Shown here: in pieces, positions 45,743 to 54,675 of the stretch
How positions within the stretch are numbered: position 1 is the first letter of the stretch
How the letters are laid out: each line of letters begins with the position of its first letter
Assembly (NCBI GenBank): GCA_019359275.1
Contig: JAHHHP010000036.1
Span: 1 to 55,524, forward strand
Source: Myxacorys chilensis ATA2-1-KO14
GTDB taxonomy: Bacteria > Cyanobacteriota > Cyanobacteriia > Leptolyngbyales > Leptolyngbyaceae
Direction: 5' to 3'
DNA: 55,524 bases
Made by a program: the position numbers and the translations under genes
Notes under the pieces: model-generated
Database searches by the model: none
Seen by the model: the letters and a program-made list of their open reading frames with translations, nothing else
Told to the model about the DNA's origin: nothing

Positions 45743-45767
45743 AAAACCCGCTCAATGAGCGGGTTTT
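45743..45767 (-). terminator. Terminator after tRNA-Thr
   Basis: AAAACCCGCTC, loop of 3, GAGCGGGTTTT, with further T on the minus strand. It lies 6 nt after the tRNA 3' end. Confidence 0.75.
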
Positions 45768-45772
45768 GAAGG

Positions 45773-45830
45773 AAGCCCGTGGCGAGGATTGAACTCGCGA
45801 CCTCACCCTTACCAAGGGTGTGCTCTACCA
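45773..45830 (-). other. Right attachment site within tRNA-Thr
   Basis: The 58-bp copy of the direct repeat shared with 29102-29159, covering the 3' part of the tRNA. Confidence 0.85.
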
Positions 45831-45845
45831 CTGAGCCACACGGGC
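45774..45845 (-). tRNA. tRNA-Thr(GGT)
   Basis: 72 nt. Acceptor GCCCGTG pairs with CACGGGC; anticodon arm CACCC-TTGGTAA-GGGTG gives anticodon GGT; T arm CGCGAGTTCAATCCTCG is normal. No CCA is encoded. It is the island's integration site and remains intact. Confidence 0.95.
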
Positions 45846-45851
45846 ATTCAG

Positions 45852-45904
45852 GATTGCATAATACAAAAGAAAAATGAACTATTTTTCTTTTGTATTATGC
45901 AATC
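45852..45904. repeat. Perfect hairpin with 23-bp arms between two tRNAs
   Basis: Arms 45852-45874 and 45882-45904, exact complements, loop TGAACTA. Each arm ends in AAAAA/TTTTT at the loop side, so it is not a standard terminator. It separates tRNA-Tyr from tRNA-Thr on the same strand. Confidence 0.85.
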
Positions 45905-45913
45905 TCCTGTGGA

Positions 45914-45995
45914 TGGGCCGAGCTGGATTTGAACCAGCGTAGGCGTAGCCAGCGGATTTACAGTCCGCCCCCATTAACCACTCGGGCATCGACCC
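45914..45995 (-). tRNA. tRNA-Tyr(GTA)
   Basis: 82 nt, class II with a long variable arm. Acceptor GGGTCGA pairs with TCGGCCC (one G-T); anticodon arm GCGGA-CTGTAAA-TCCGC gives GTA; T arm GGTTCAAATCC. CCA not encoded. Confidence 0.95.
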
Positions 45996-46063
45996 TTGCT
46001 CTCCACAGATGCTAATAGTAGCACAACAGGTAAATGAAAGTAAAAGGGTAAACGGCAAAACTT

Positions 46064-47644
46064 TTATTTTTCCTCAACTTTCATTTGTTGGGCTAGAGCG
46101 GGGATGAGAAAGTCGGTCAGTGTATGAGCGTCAACGCCAAGTACTGTACGCGTCTGAGCAGCTAAACGACCTGCTTGTGCGTGCCACCAAACCGCACTCT
46201 GAACGATGTCAAGCAAAGATGTAGAGGCGGAAGCCGCAACTTTTTGAGCGACTAATCCGCCTAGCAAACCGGTTAGTACGTCGCCGCTTCCACCTCGTGC
46301 TAAAGCAGGCGTACTCTCTGGATTAATGCAAACCCTACCTTGCGGATCAGAAATGGTCACTCGTGCTCCCTTCAACAGCACGATCGCGCTCGTTTGTTTG
46401 GCGGCTTGTCGAACAGCAGTAATGCGACAGCTCATTCCTTCAGCAATGTCTGGAAAGAGCCGTTTAAATTCGCCCAAGTGAGGCGTCAGAATTGTCGGGG
46501 CTTGGCGCTTCTGTAGCGTAGGGATAGTTTCTTGTTGCGCCAAAATATTCAATCCGTCTGCATCTAGAACAAGGAAAGATTCGCTGTCTAAAATTTGCTG
46601 GACAATGGGAGATGCTTCTGTTGTCAGACCAGGACCACATGCGATCGCATTAAATGAGGACAGCACCAAGGATGCAGGAAGCTCTGCGATCGCGCCCGCT
46701 TCGGTTTCAGGACAGCCGATGATCAGTGCCTCTGGCAGTTGAGCAGAGAGGGTAGATTTGAGCGATTCGGGAACTGCGATCGACAGCATACCGACGCCAC
46801 TTGCTCGTGCCCCTAATCCGGTTAGCAATGCGCCACCCGCATAGCGACGAGATCCACAAACCACTAGCAAATGACCCATTTTGTATTTATGAGTCGAAGC
46901 GGGGCGCACAAGTGGCAGCGATGCGATCGCCCATTGAGGTGTGACGCGCTGCACCTCTGGGGTTTTTCCTAACACCGCAGAAACGTCTGCGATCGGCACA
47001 TCAAAATCAATCAATTCTGCTTGTCCGACATAGTCTAATGCCTCATCTTGTAGCAATCCGAGCTTCCACAGTCCCAGACAGAGGGTATGGGTTGCCCAGA
47101 TTGCTGTGCCTAACACTTCTCCGGTATCGGCGTGCAGTCCTGAAGGAAGATCGATGCTTAAGCGGGGCATGTCCCATATATTTACGAGATCTATCAGTGT
47201 CGAAATGGGTTTTGTGAGCGCTCGATCTAAGCCAAAACCAAACAGCCCATCGAGCAAGAGATCACACTCCTGCAAGGGTTCAACAGACTGATAGCAAGAA
47301 ACGCCTAGATTTTCGAGGTAGTGCAAATGGGCTGCCGTCAGATCCTTGAGGCGCGAAACCGGACAACATAGCCTAATTTCATATCCCTTGAAGTAGAGTT
47401 CACGAGCAACAACCAAGGCATCTCCGCCGTTGTGACCTGGTCCGATCAGAACTCCAATTTTGCGAACTGAGGATTGCGGATAAAGCGCTTGAATTCTTTG
47501 TGCAATGCGTCCAGATACTTTCTCCATTAATGCGGCGACTGGCATTCCTGCATCAAAAATGCGTTGCTCTATCGATCGCATCTGTGCCGCTGTTACAACA
47601 ATGCGTTGCAGTTGCTCTAGCCTATCTTGAGGAGACATGTTCAT
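46064..47644 (-). CDS. Bifunctional NAD(P)HX epimerase/dehydratase
   Basis: 526 residues. Repairs hydrated NAD(P)H. N-terminal YjeF_N epimerase domain (MRSIEQRIFDAGMPVAALME, GVLIGPGHNGGDALVVAREL) is followed by the ADP-dependent dehydratase domain (KYKMGHLLVVCGSRRYAGGA, VLDADGLNILA, ILTPHLGEFKRLFP, ARGGSGDVLTGLLGGLVAQ). Both catalytic regions are complete. The start has two close ATGs (47644 and 47638). Confidence 0.93.
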   Translation of the reverse strand: MNMSPQDRLEQLQRIVVTAAQMRSIEQRIFDAGMPVAALMEKVSGRIAQRIQALYPQSSVRKIGVLIGPGHNGGDALVVARELYFKGYEIRLCCPVSRLKDLTAAHLHYLENLGVSCYQSVEPLQECDLLLDGLFGFGLDRALTKPISTLIDLVNIWDMPRLSIDLPSGLHADTGEVLGTAIWATHTLCLGLWKLGLLQDEALDYVGQAELIDFDVPIADVSAVLGKTPEVQRVTPQWAIASLPLVRPASTHKYKMGHLLVVCGSRRYAGGALLTGLGARASGVGMLSIAVPESLKSTLSAQLPEALIIGCPETEAGAIAELPASLVLSSFNAIACGPGLTTEASPIVQQILDSESFLVLDADGLNILAQQETIPTLQKRQAPTILTPHLGEFKRLFPDIAEGMSCRITAVRQAAKQTSAIVLLKGARVTISDPQGRVCINPESTPALARGGSGDVLTGLLGGLVAQKVAASASTSLLDIVQSAVWWHAQAGRLAAQTRTVLGVDAHTLTDFLIPALAQQMKVEEK

Positions 47645-47832
47645 GATGGTGTCTGCATTTAGTGATTAGGCTAGAGTACACCTTTGGTTCTAGCATCTTT
47701 CCCTTAATAGAGGCAGAAATTTGGAAGATACCGCTTCGCTCAGCTGTCAAATGTTATTTCTCATAGCATTTTGCTTCGTATTTGCTTAAGCGCTATTTCT
47801 TCTATTCATAATAGGTATTTGAGACAGTGATC

Positions 47833-49368
47833 TCATTTACCCGCAGAATTTTTATTCATAGCTCGATAGCGTCGCGAAGCAGTTCCCCCAGCGGGGTAAT
47901 CGCGCATATTGAGCTTGGCGCGTAGCTCATCTTTAATCCGAATTAAAATAGAGTCTTCATCTAGCGAAGCTAAGATGTTTGTCACGACAGCTTTTGGTCC
48001 GTCCGGTCCCCAAGATGCACCATTGGCCAGATATGCTTTGGTGACCTGTCCAATTCCGTAAGACGAGATGCCGGCCACGCCTGCTTGAGTCAGTGCTACC
48101 GAAAGATAGGGACCCAACGATAGCCCACCCGTAGCCGGAGCTGATAAACCGAGTAACCCTTTAAGGGAACTGAGTCCAAGATTGGCGAGAAGTTCGCTGG
48201 CAGTGATACCTCCCATCGCGATCGCAATCTTTTGCAGCAGTGCGATCGCGCCTTGTTGGGTCATTTGAATCCCGTAGAGCTTTGAGAGCGCCAAAATCAT
48301 TGCCACATCGATCGCCGCACTGCTCAGAATGTCTAACACCGTTATAGGATTTACGGCAGTGGCAACAGCTTTGGTAATCACGGCATTCCACACGATCCGA
48401 TCGGCATTTTGCTCACGGATTGTCATTTTTCGCTCAACGACGCGATCGTTGATGTCATCGGCATACAGCATTGTGTTGAGCGCAACGAGAGATTTGCCTT
48501 CCCGGTGCAACACTTCTAGAATCTTGAGCTTCAGTTCATCAACTTGAGGAATGCCTAGAGTTCGCTGAATGGTGGTACGACCATCAGGACGTTTGACGGC
48601 TCTACCAATCAGGGGAGAAGCTGCCACCATAACAATCTCATCAGGTGATAATAAATCTTTGACGCGCTCATCACGGATCTTATGGTAGATACTCATGCGA
48701 TCGGCGTCGGGGTACTGATCAATCTTGTTAAACACCAGAATGATGGGTTTGCCGACATTCCGCAGTTCTGACAAAGCTTGATATTCTACATTGGTCATGT
48801 CGCCGGAGACAATGAAGAGCAGCAAATCTGCTTGCTGAGCCACCTGACGTGCCAAGGCTTCTCGCGCTTCTCCATCGACTTCATCAATGCCGGGAGTATC
48901 AATTAGTTCAATTTGCGATTGAGACATTCCGGGCAGAGTCACTCGCTCGATCGTATGATCGCTGTCTGCCACTGCTTCTGTAGAAACACTCCAATTCGCC
49001 GTTTGGCGCACTTGAGTAACGCCGTGAATCGGACCTGTCTCGAACACGGTTTGCCCCAACAGCGCATTGAGAACAGACGATTTTCCTCGCCCCACCATGC
49101 CAAACGCGGCAATGTGAACCACGAGCCGATCGAGCTTTCCCAGCATCGTTTCTAGCCCATGAATTTCAGAGTCAAGCCCAGTGCGTTCTGAAGCTGTGAG
49201 ATCAAGATTTTCAACCAAGGTGCGTAGAGTGGTTTGGGCTTGACGATAATTTAGCTCTGCCTGAATTTCGTCAAACCCAAGAATGGCTTCTTCAAGTTCT
49301 TGATCAAAGGTTTTTGCAGAATTGCTGGTTACGGAGTCGGCGATGGGGTCAGATAAAGGATCAGACAT
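47833..49368 (-). CDS. Membrane-associated GTPase with DUF697-like C-terminus
   Basis: 511 residues. P-loop GMVGRGKSS (90-98), switch/G3 ELIDTPGIDEVDG, G4 LVFNKIDQYPD, G5 near VAASPLIG. The C-terminal third is hydrophobic and glycine-rich (MILALSKLYGIQMTQQGAIALL ... GLLGLSAPATGGLSLGPYL), as in DUF697-type GTPases found in most cyanobacteria. It probably acts at a membrane; biological role is unknown. A leading acidic region of ~70 residues precedes the G domain. Confidence 0.88.
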   Translation of the reverse strand: MSDPLSDPIADSVTSNSAKTFDQELEEAILGFDEIQAELNYRQAQTTLRTLVENLDLTASERTGLDSEIHGLETMLGKLDRLVVHIAAFGMVGRGKSSVLNALLGQTVFETGPIHGVTQVRQTANWSVSTEAVADSDHTIERVTLPGMSQSQIELIDTPGIDEVDGEAREALARQVAQQADLLLFIVSGDMTNVEYQALSELRNVGKPIILVFNKIDQYPDADRMSIYHKIRDERVKDLLSPDEIVMVAASPLIGRAVKRPDGRTTIQRTLGIPQVDELKLKILEVLHREGKSLVALNTMLYADDINDRVVERKMTIREQNADRIVWNAVITKAVATAVNPITVLDILSSAAIDVAMILALSKLYGIQMTQQGAIALLQKIAIAMGGITASELLANLGLSSLKGLLGLSAPATGGLSLGPYLSVALTQAGVAGISSYGIGQVTKAYLANGASWGPDGPKAVVTNILASLDEDSILIRIKDELRAKLNMRDYPAGGTASRRYRAMNKNSAGK

Positions 49369-49498
49369 GGGCGGTGAGGAGAAAACAGTTTACCCAAGAT
49401 AGCTATTTCTTCTCAATCCTAACAATCCCTGTCTGAACCGTTCGGCGCATTCTTGTAAAAAATCGATTCTTGTGTGAAGAACCGGCTTCAGCAAAAAA

Positions 49499-49678
49499 TT
49501 AACGGTAGCGGCGATTACGGCGAGCGAGCGTCTCTTTGCGCTTGCGCTTTTCCAGCGGCGTTTCAAAGTGACGGTGCGATCGCAAGTCCGCCAAAATGCC
49601 TGCCTTGGATACCTGACGTTTGAACCGGCGTAGAGCAGAATCAATACCTTCGTTTTCGCCTAAAACCACTTGGGTCAT
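49499..49678 (-). CDS. rpsU: 30S ribosomal protein bS21, second copy
   Basis: 59 residues from ATG at 49678 (AGGAG 11 nt upstream); the longer frame to 49828 is spurious. [20 protein letters not shown] and the basic tail [21 protein letters not shown] match S21. It differs from the copy at 18093 at many positions (about 60% similar by eye), so it is a paralogue, not a recent duplicate. Confidence 0.93.
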   Translation of the reverse strand: MTQVVLGENEGIDSALRRFKRQVSKAGILADLRSHRHFETPLEKRKRKETLARRNRRYR

Positions 49679-50401
49679 TCTTAAGAGTCTCCTGTTGAGT
49701 ACAAAAGATAGGTTGGAAGACCTGAAGCATTCTACGCTTTGGAGAAGTCTGTTAGGGGACTCAATCCAATTGCTGAACGTCAGCCGCTCCTGTCTGCATC
49801 GTAAAAGTATGCATAGATAGCCCAGCATTTATAACCTACCATTGGCAGATTAGCATAAAACACTGAAACTGTTTACAGGAGGTCATTCCTGATTAAACTC
49901 AGCGAGACGAATATCAGCCTCGCTGGTCTTCAAAACCCTGTTTGAGACGTTCACCTCACACGCTCCTCAATATCTCGGTACTCGCACCTTATGTCTTGAC
50001 ACTTGCCGCGCATACCTTAAGGTAAAGAGCCACTGACTAATGACCGTTGGCGATTCTGCACCTTAAAATTAAATTGGTCTCTTGGTTGGAGTTTCCTTCT
50101 TGGCAATCGTTTGATTGAGTCTTGGTTTCTAAGTGCGAACTTTCATCCCTCACTACTATTAATCTAATGAGACAATATTTAAGCCAAATAATATTTGTCT
50201 AAGAGCTAGGAATGTCCGCTAGAAATTAGGATGCGTTTGCCCTGTTCTTCATCCCTCATCCCTAGTTTCTCTTCCTCGTTTTCTGCTACTGTTAGCAAAA
50301 CATTCACCATCTACTAGTGAAGCGGTACATTTCCGTTTATTCTAGAGAACTTGTGAACATAGAGTTCCGTCAACGCTCATTTTCAGAAGCGGATAAGGTC
50401 A
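49679..50401. other. Long intergenic region upstream of minD
   Basis: 723 bp with no credible gene. minC, which usually precedes minD in cyanobacteria, is not here, even as fragments I can recognise. A palindrome ACCTTAAGGT occurs near 50016. The minus side holds the rpsU leader. The plus side must hold the minDE promoter. Confidence 0.5.
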
Positions 50402-51205
50402 ATGGCTCGGATCATCGTCATCACGTCTGGTAAGGGCGGAGTGGGTAAAACTACCACAACCGCAAATCTCGGTATGGCACTAGCCAAGCGCCGCCGCAAA
50501 GTTGTTGTGGTGGATGCCGATTTTGGACTAAGAAATCTCGATCTGCTCTTGGGGTTGGAAAATCGAGTGGTCTACACCGCCGTTGAGGTACTGGCGGGTC
50601 AGTGTCGCTTAGAGCAAGCGCTGGTTAAAGATAAACGGTTTAACAATTTGGCATTACTCCCGGCGGCGCAAAATCGCACCAAAGACGCCGTGTCGCCCGA
50701 TCAGATGAAGCAATTGGTGAATGCTCTGGCGCGAGTGTATGAGTTCATTCTGATCGATTGTCCGGCGGGAATTGAGATGGGGTTTCAGAATGCGATCGCG
50801 GCGGCGAAAGAAGCCATCATTGTCACCACGCCCGAAATTTCTGCGGTCAGAGATGCCGATCGCGTCATTGGATTGCTAGAAGCAAATAACATTAAGCGGA
50901 TCAATTTGATCATCAATCGAATTAAACCTGCGATGGTACAAGCGAACGATATGATGTCCGTTGCCGATGTGCAAGAGATCCTGGCTGTAGAATTGTTGGG
51001 TGTTATTCCTGACGATGAAAAAGTGATCGTTTCAACGAACAAAGGTGAGCCACTAGTCCTATCAGAAACGCCATCGCAAGCTGGAACCGGATTTGATAAT
51101 GTGGTTCGTCGTTTAGAAGGTGAGCACGTGCCGTTTATGGATCTTACGGTTCGGGATGAAGGGTTTTTCTCTCGTCTGCGCCGTATGCTTTCGAACCGAG
51201 CTTAA
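50402..51205 (+). CDS. minD: Septum-site determining ATPase MinD
   Basis: 267 residues. Deviant Walker A KGGVGKTTT (residues 11-19), VVVDADFGLRNLDLLLGLE, FILIDCPAGIEMGF and the C-terminal amphipathic membrane helix region FFSRLRRMLSNRA. Membrane-cycling ATPase that positions division with MinE and MinC. First gene of minD-minE-aroE. Confidence 0.97.
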   Translation: MARIIVITSGKGGVGKTTTTANLGMALAKRRRKVVVVDADFGLRNLDLLLGLENRVVYTAVEVLAGQCRLEQALVKDKRFNNLALLPAAQNRTKDAVSPDQMKQLVNALARVYEFILIDCPAGIEMGFQNAIAAAKEAIIVTTPEISAVRDADRVIGLLEANNIKRINLIINRIKPAMVQANDMMSVADVQEILAVELLGVIPDDEKVIVSTNKGEPLVLSETPSQAGTGFDNVVRRLEGEHVPFMDLTVRDEGFFSRLRRMLSNRA

Positions 51206-51274
51206 GATTTTTTCAGATGGATCATTCAGCGATGCCGCCCGTCGCTCTCTACCCGCCTCTTCTCATCACCCATC

Positions 51275-51712
51275 ATGCTCATTGAACTTCTAGAACGTCT
51301 TTTCCCGCGAGCGGCAGACAACAGCCGTAACGATGTCAAACGGCGTCTTCAGCTTGTGTTAGCCCACGATCGCACCGATCTACCGCCCAATCTGCTCGAA
51401 GACATGCGAAAGGAAATTCTAGAGGTCGTGTTGCGCTACGTCGAACTCGATGATACGGGCATGGAATTTTCGCTGGAAAATCATCATCGCACAACGGCCT
51501 TGATTGCAAATTTGCCGATTCGCCGGATTCGCTCACGTGCGGAAGCAGAACCTGAAAAGCCCGTCGCCGCGCCTGATCTCACGCTAACCCCCGACCTAAC
51601 ACTAGCCGATGAACCTGGAAGGCCCGTCGCCGTGCCCGATCTCACGCTAGCCCCCGACCTAACACTACCCGATGAACCTGCTACGCCCAAACCAAGCGCC
51701 CCGTCTGAATAA
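51275..51712 (+). CDS. minE: Cell division topological factor MinE with repeat tail
   Basis: 145 residues. Residues 1-85 are canonical MinE: membrane-binding [10 protein letters not shown], the MinD-contact helix region [19 protein letters not shown] and dimer domain [17 protein letters not shown]. Residues ~90-145 are an acidic, Pro-rich tail with [15 protein letters not shown] repeated, encoded by two copies of a 63-bp unit. The tail is unusual for MinE. Stop abuts the aroE ATG. Confidence 0.95.
   Translation: MLIELLERLFPRAADNSRNDVKRRLQLVLAHDRTDLPPNLLEDMRKEILEVVLRYVELDDTGMEFSLENHHRTTALIANLPIRRIRSRAEAEPEKPVAAPDLTLTPDLTLADEPGRPVAVPDLTLAPDLTLPDEPATPKPSAPSE
51559..51684 (+). repeat. Two tandem 63-bp units in minE
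   Basis: Units at 51559-51621 and 51622-51684 begin GCCCGTCGCC and differ at few positions. In frame (21 codons), so the copy number can change the tail length without breaking minE. Confidence 0.85.
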
Positions 51713-52576
51713 ATGAGAATTACGGGTAGAACGAAACTTCTGGGGGTGATTGGATATCCAATTGAGCATTCGTTGTCTCCCATCATGCACAACGCTGCCT
51801 TACTGGAGATGGGCTTAGAGTATGTCTATTTACCGTTTGAAATTGCCCCTGAAAACCTAGAAGCTGCCGTTTCAGGATTTGCCGCGATCGCGCTTCAAGG
51901 TTTCAACATCACGATTCCCCACAAACAAGCGATCGTGCCCTTCTTAACCAACGTGACCGATGTTGCTGCCACGATTGGAGCTGTAAATACTGTTTGGAGA
52001 ACCGAAGTTGGTTGGAGTGGCACCAACACAGACGTAATTGGATTTTTAGCACCCCTACAGGCATTACAGAAAGACTGGAGTTCAACCCGCGCCGTGATTC
52101 TCGGTAACGGTGGAGCCGCAAGAGCCGTAGTCGCTGGATGTTCTCAGTTGGGATGTGCTGACATTCAAGTCGTCGGACGAAATCCAGAAAAGTTGAACGC
52201 TTTTTTGCAAAGCTGGAATGGTTCACCGTTTGCTCAAAATCTTCAGGTACGGTCTTGGGATGCTCTACCCGATCTGCTAAGCGATGCAGATTTGATCGTC
52301 AATACGACGCCGATCGGCATGTCGCCGCAGATCGATCAATCGCCTCTAACGTCCACGGATGTACAGCAGCTAAAAAAAGGCGCGATCGCCTACGACCTAA
52401 TTTATGTACCCAATCCAACTCTGTTTTTACAGCAGGCGCGATCGCAGGGCTGCATGACGATCGATGGTCTAGAAATGTTGATTGGGCAAGGAGTGGCTGC
52501 GCTGGAAATTTGGACGAAGCAAACAGTTCCAGTCGAAACAATGCGTCAATCGCTACGCCAGCACCTACGGCTGTAG
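51713..52576 (+). CDS. aroE: Shikimate dehydrogenase
   Basis: 287 residues. NADP-dependent reduction of 3-dehydroshikimate. GYPIEHSLSPIMHNAAL (substrate Ser pair), FNITIPHKQAI (catalytic Lys), WSGTNTDVIGFLAPL (Asp), VILGNGGAARAVV (NADP loop) and IGQGVAALEIWT are all present. Start immediately follows the minE stop, so translation is probably coupled. Confidence 0.96.
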   Translation: MRITGRTKLLGVIGYPIEHSLSPIMHNAALLEMGLEYVYLPFEIAPENLEAAVSGFAAIALQGFNITIPHKQAIVPFLTNVTDVAATIGAVNTVWRTEVGWSGTNTDVIGFLAPLQALQKDWSSTRAVILGNGGAARAVVAGCSQLGCADIQVVGRNPEKLNAFLQSWNGSPFAQNLQVRSWDALPDLLSDADLIVNTTPIGMSPQIDQSPLTSTDVQQLKKGAIAYDLIYVPNPTLFLQQARSQGCMTIDGLEMLIGQGVAALEIWTKQTVPVETMRQSLRQHLRL

Positions 52577-52791
52577 GGTGGGTTATAGAATGGGATGCCC
52601 GGGCTAAAGCGCTAAACTTGAGTTTGTAAAGTGAGGGCAACCCTTGAGGTATAACTAGTAAATCTGGAGTTCCAAACAGTAGTTGGGTTAACAGTTAGGT
52701 TAACCTAATGCTCGATCTCTGGATTTCTGAAGAAGTGATTCCTGGATCAATCCAGTGATTGTCCTGTACAGTGTGAGCGACAGAATCGACC

Positions 52792-54675
52792 ATGCAGCCA
52801 GCTATCTCCGTCGGAACCATCTTACAAAGCCGCTACCGCATTCTCAACATTCTGGGGCACGGCGGCTTTGGTCGAACGTATTTAGCAGAAGATCAAGGGC
52901 GATTTAATGAACTGTGTGCATTAAAAGAACTGACGCCACCGCAAGACAATCCTTACGCACTGAATAAATCGCAAGAACTGTTTCAGCGAGAAGCACAGAT
53001 TCTCTATCAGATTCAGCACCCCCAAATTCCTCAGTTTCGAGCCACCTTTGAAGAAGATCAGCGCTTATTTTTAGTGCAGGATTACGTCGAAGGCAAGACC
53101 TATCAGACGCTGCTTGACGAACGCAAACACCAAGGATTTGTGTTTTCTGAAAATGAAGTGTTGCAGCTTGTCAAGCAGGTCTTGCCTGTGTTGGCCTACA
53201 TTCACGGTAAAGGGATCATTCACCGAGATATTGCGCCTGATAATGTGATACTGCGCGATCGCGATCAACTCCCCGTGTTAATCGATTTTGGAGTGGTGAA
53301 AGAGATTGCAACTCGGATGCAAGGACCCGAAACCTTTAAGCAGCAAACGACGGTCGGTAAGCTCGGCTACGCCCCGAGTGAGCAGATGCAGACTGGACGC
53401 GCCTATCCCAACAGCGATCTCTATGCGTTAGCAGTGACAGCCCTCGTTCTACTGACCGGACGAGACCCGCAAGAACTGTTCGACGAAAACACGATGACGT
53501 GGCAGTGGCAGCGCTACGTCAATGTGAATCCAACCTTTGCTCAAGTTTTGAATCGGATGTTGAGTTATCGCGTGGGCGATCGCTTTCAGTCGGCCAACGA
53601 AGTGATGCAGATGCTGCAAACACCTGGAACACCTGCGCCTTATCCGCCTTCTATTGCTCAGCCCCCCGTCGTCGCGCCGCCGCCTTCTGCGGTTCGTCCC
53701 GCTCAGCCTGATATGTCGCAGATGGCAACGCAAGCGATCGGACGCCGCTCGACGCCAACCACCACCCCCACCGAGTTTGGGAATCGGGCACAACCGACGG
53801 TTCCAACCCGGAGTTCCATGTGGGATGATCCGTGGGCAGTCTTTGCGATCGGGACAGGACTCGTGCTGCTGGTTGGTCTCGCCGCTTGGGCAATTACGCG
53901 CGGCATTCTCACCGCTAATCAGCCGGCTCCAACTCCCACAACCACGATTTCGCCCTCGCCCCGTCCGAGTACGCCGAGTCCTCGCCCAAGTACGCCGAGT
54001 CCATCGCCTAGCGCTGAACCTGTCACGTACAGTCAAACGTTAGATTTGTCGCAAGGCAGCACGTCACGAGACGGCACGCTTCAAGCGAATCAGACGCTAA
54101 ACCTAATCGTGCCAGCCCAAGAAGGGCAGGAACTCAATGCGGCGGTGCAGGGGGAAGAGGTGTTGATGACCGTATTAGCCCCAGACGAGCAGCCGGTTGA
54201 CGCCCAAGCAAGTCGGACTCCGCGTTGGTCAGGAACGCTGCCCTACACCGGCAAATATATGATTCAATTAAAGCCTGTGAAAGGTCTGCAAAAGGGTGCA
54301 TATAAGCTCAACGTTGAGCTTGCATCACCGCCTCCGCCTCCTAGTCCTTCCCCAACCACTTCTCCAGATCCAACGACCAGTCCAACGGTGCAAACCGAGC
54401 GAATTAGCTTCCCTTCGGGACAAAACGGGACTCAAGTCTCTGGAAAAGCCAGTCCAACGCTGATTCAGCGCTATATTTTGAATGCCAAAGCAGGACAGTT
54501 TGCCACTGTACGCATTAGTCAGGGCGCTACGCTGGTGGTTCGCTCCCCCAACAGACGAGTTGAAAGTACAGGCAGTGCCGTGTGGCAGCAGAACCTAAGC
54601 GCGGCGGGCGATTACGAGATTGATGTGATTGCGAATCAGGACACTAACTTTACCCTAGACGTGAATGTTCAGTAA
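52792..54675 (+). CDS. Membrane Ser/Thr protein kinase with PPC-like ectodomain
   Basis: 627 residues. Kinase domain (~12-280): GHGGFGRTYLAED, Lys in CALKEL, IHRDIAPDNVIL (catalytic Asp), IDFGVVKEI (DFG), GKLGYAPSEQMQTG. A Pro/Thr-rich linker leads to one transmembrane helix (~349-372, WAVFAIGTGLVLLVGLAAWA), then an outside part with Pro-Ser-Thr spacers and two beta-rich PPC-like modules (SRDGTLQANQTLNLIVPAQE, QVSGKASPTLIQRYILNAKA). Typical cyanobacterial receptor-type kinase; ligand unknown. Overlaps bioD by 11 nt. Confidence 0.93.
   Translation: MQPAISVGTILQSRYRILNILGHGGFGRTYLAEDQGRFNELCALKELTPPQDNPYALNKSQELFQREAQILYQIQHPQIPQFRATFEEDQRLFLVQDYVEGKTYQTLLDERKHQGFVFSENEVLQLVKQVLPVLAYIHGKGIIHRDIAPDNVILRDRDQLPVLIDFGVVKEIATRMQGPETFKQQTTVGKLGYAPSEQMQTGRAYPNSDLYALAVTALVLLTGRDPQELFDENTMTWQWQRYVNVNPTFAQVLNRMLSYRVGDRFQSANEVMQMLQTPGTPAPYPPSIAQPPVVAPPPSAVRPAQPDMSQMATQAIGRRSTPTTTPTEFGNRAQPTVPTRSSMWDDPWAVFAIGTGLVLLVGLAAWAITRGILTANQPAPTPTTTISPSPRPSTPSPRPSTPSPSPSAEPVTYSQTLDLSQGSTSRDGTLQANQTLNLIVPAQEGQELNAAVQGEEVLMTVLAPDEQPVDAQASRTPRWSGTLPYTGKYMIQLKPVKGLQKGAYKLNVELASPPPPPSPSPTTSPDPTTSPTVQTERISFPSGQNGTQVSGKASPTLIQRYILNAKAGQFATVRISQGATLVVRSPNRRVESTGSAVWQQNLSAAGDYEIDVIANQDTNFTLDVNVQ

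Larger units (their letters stand above)
29102..45830. mobile_element. 16.7-kb integrative element in tRNA-Thr(GGT) carrying defence genes
   Basis: Bounded by an exact 58-bp direct repeat (29102-29159 and 45773-45830) that is the 3' part of the tRNA-Thr gene. The intact tRNA is at the right end next to the integrase, the usual geometry after tRNA integration; the displaced 3' end is at the left. Matched TCTACCA pairs with 11-bp spacing lie just inside each end. Contents from left: Argonaute, AIM24-like protein, SH3-like secreted protein, two tyrosine recombinases, HsdR stump, PD-(D/E)XK protein, HsdM, MntA-HepT, a 65-residue protein, split HsdS, ParDE-like pair, primase-like protein, excisionase-like protein, integrase. 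No conjugation or capsid genes are present, so movement would depend on a helper or natural DNA uptake. Confidence 0.85.
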
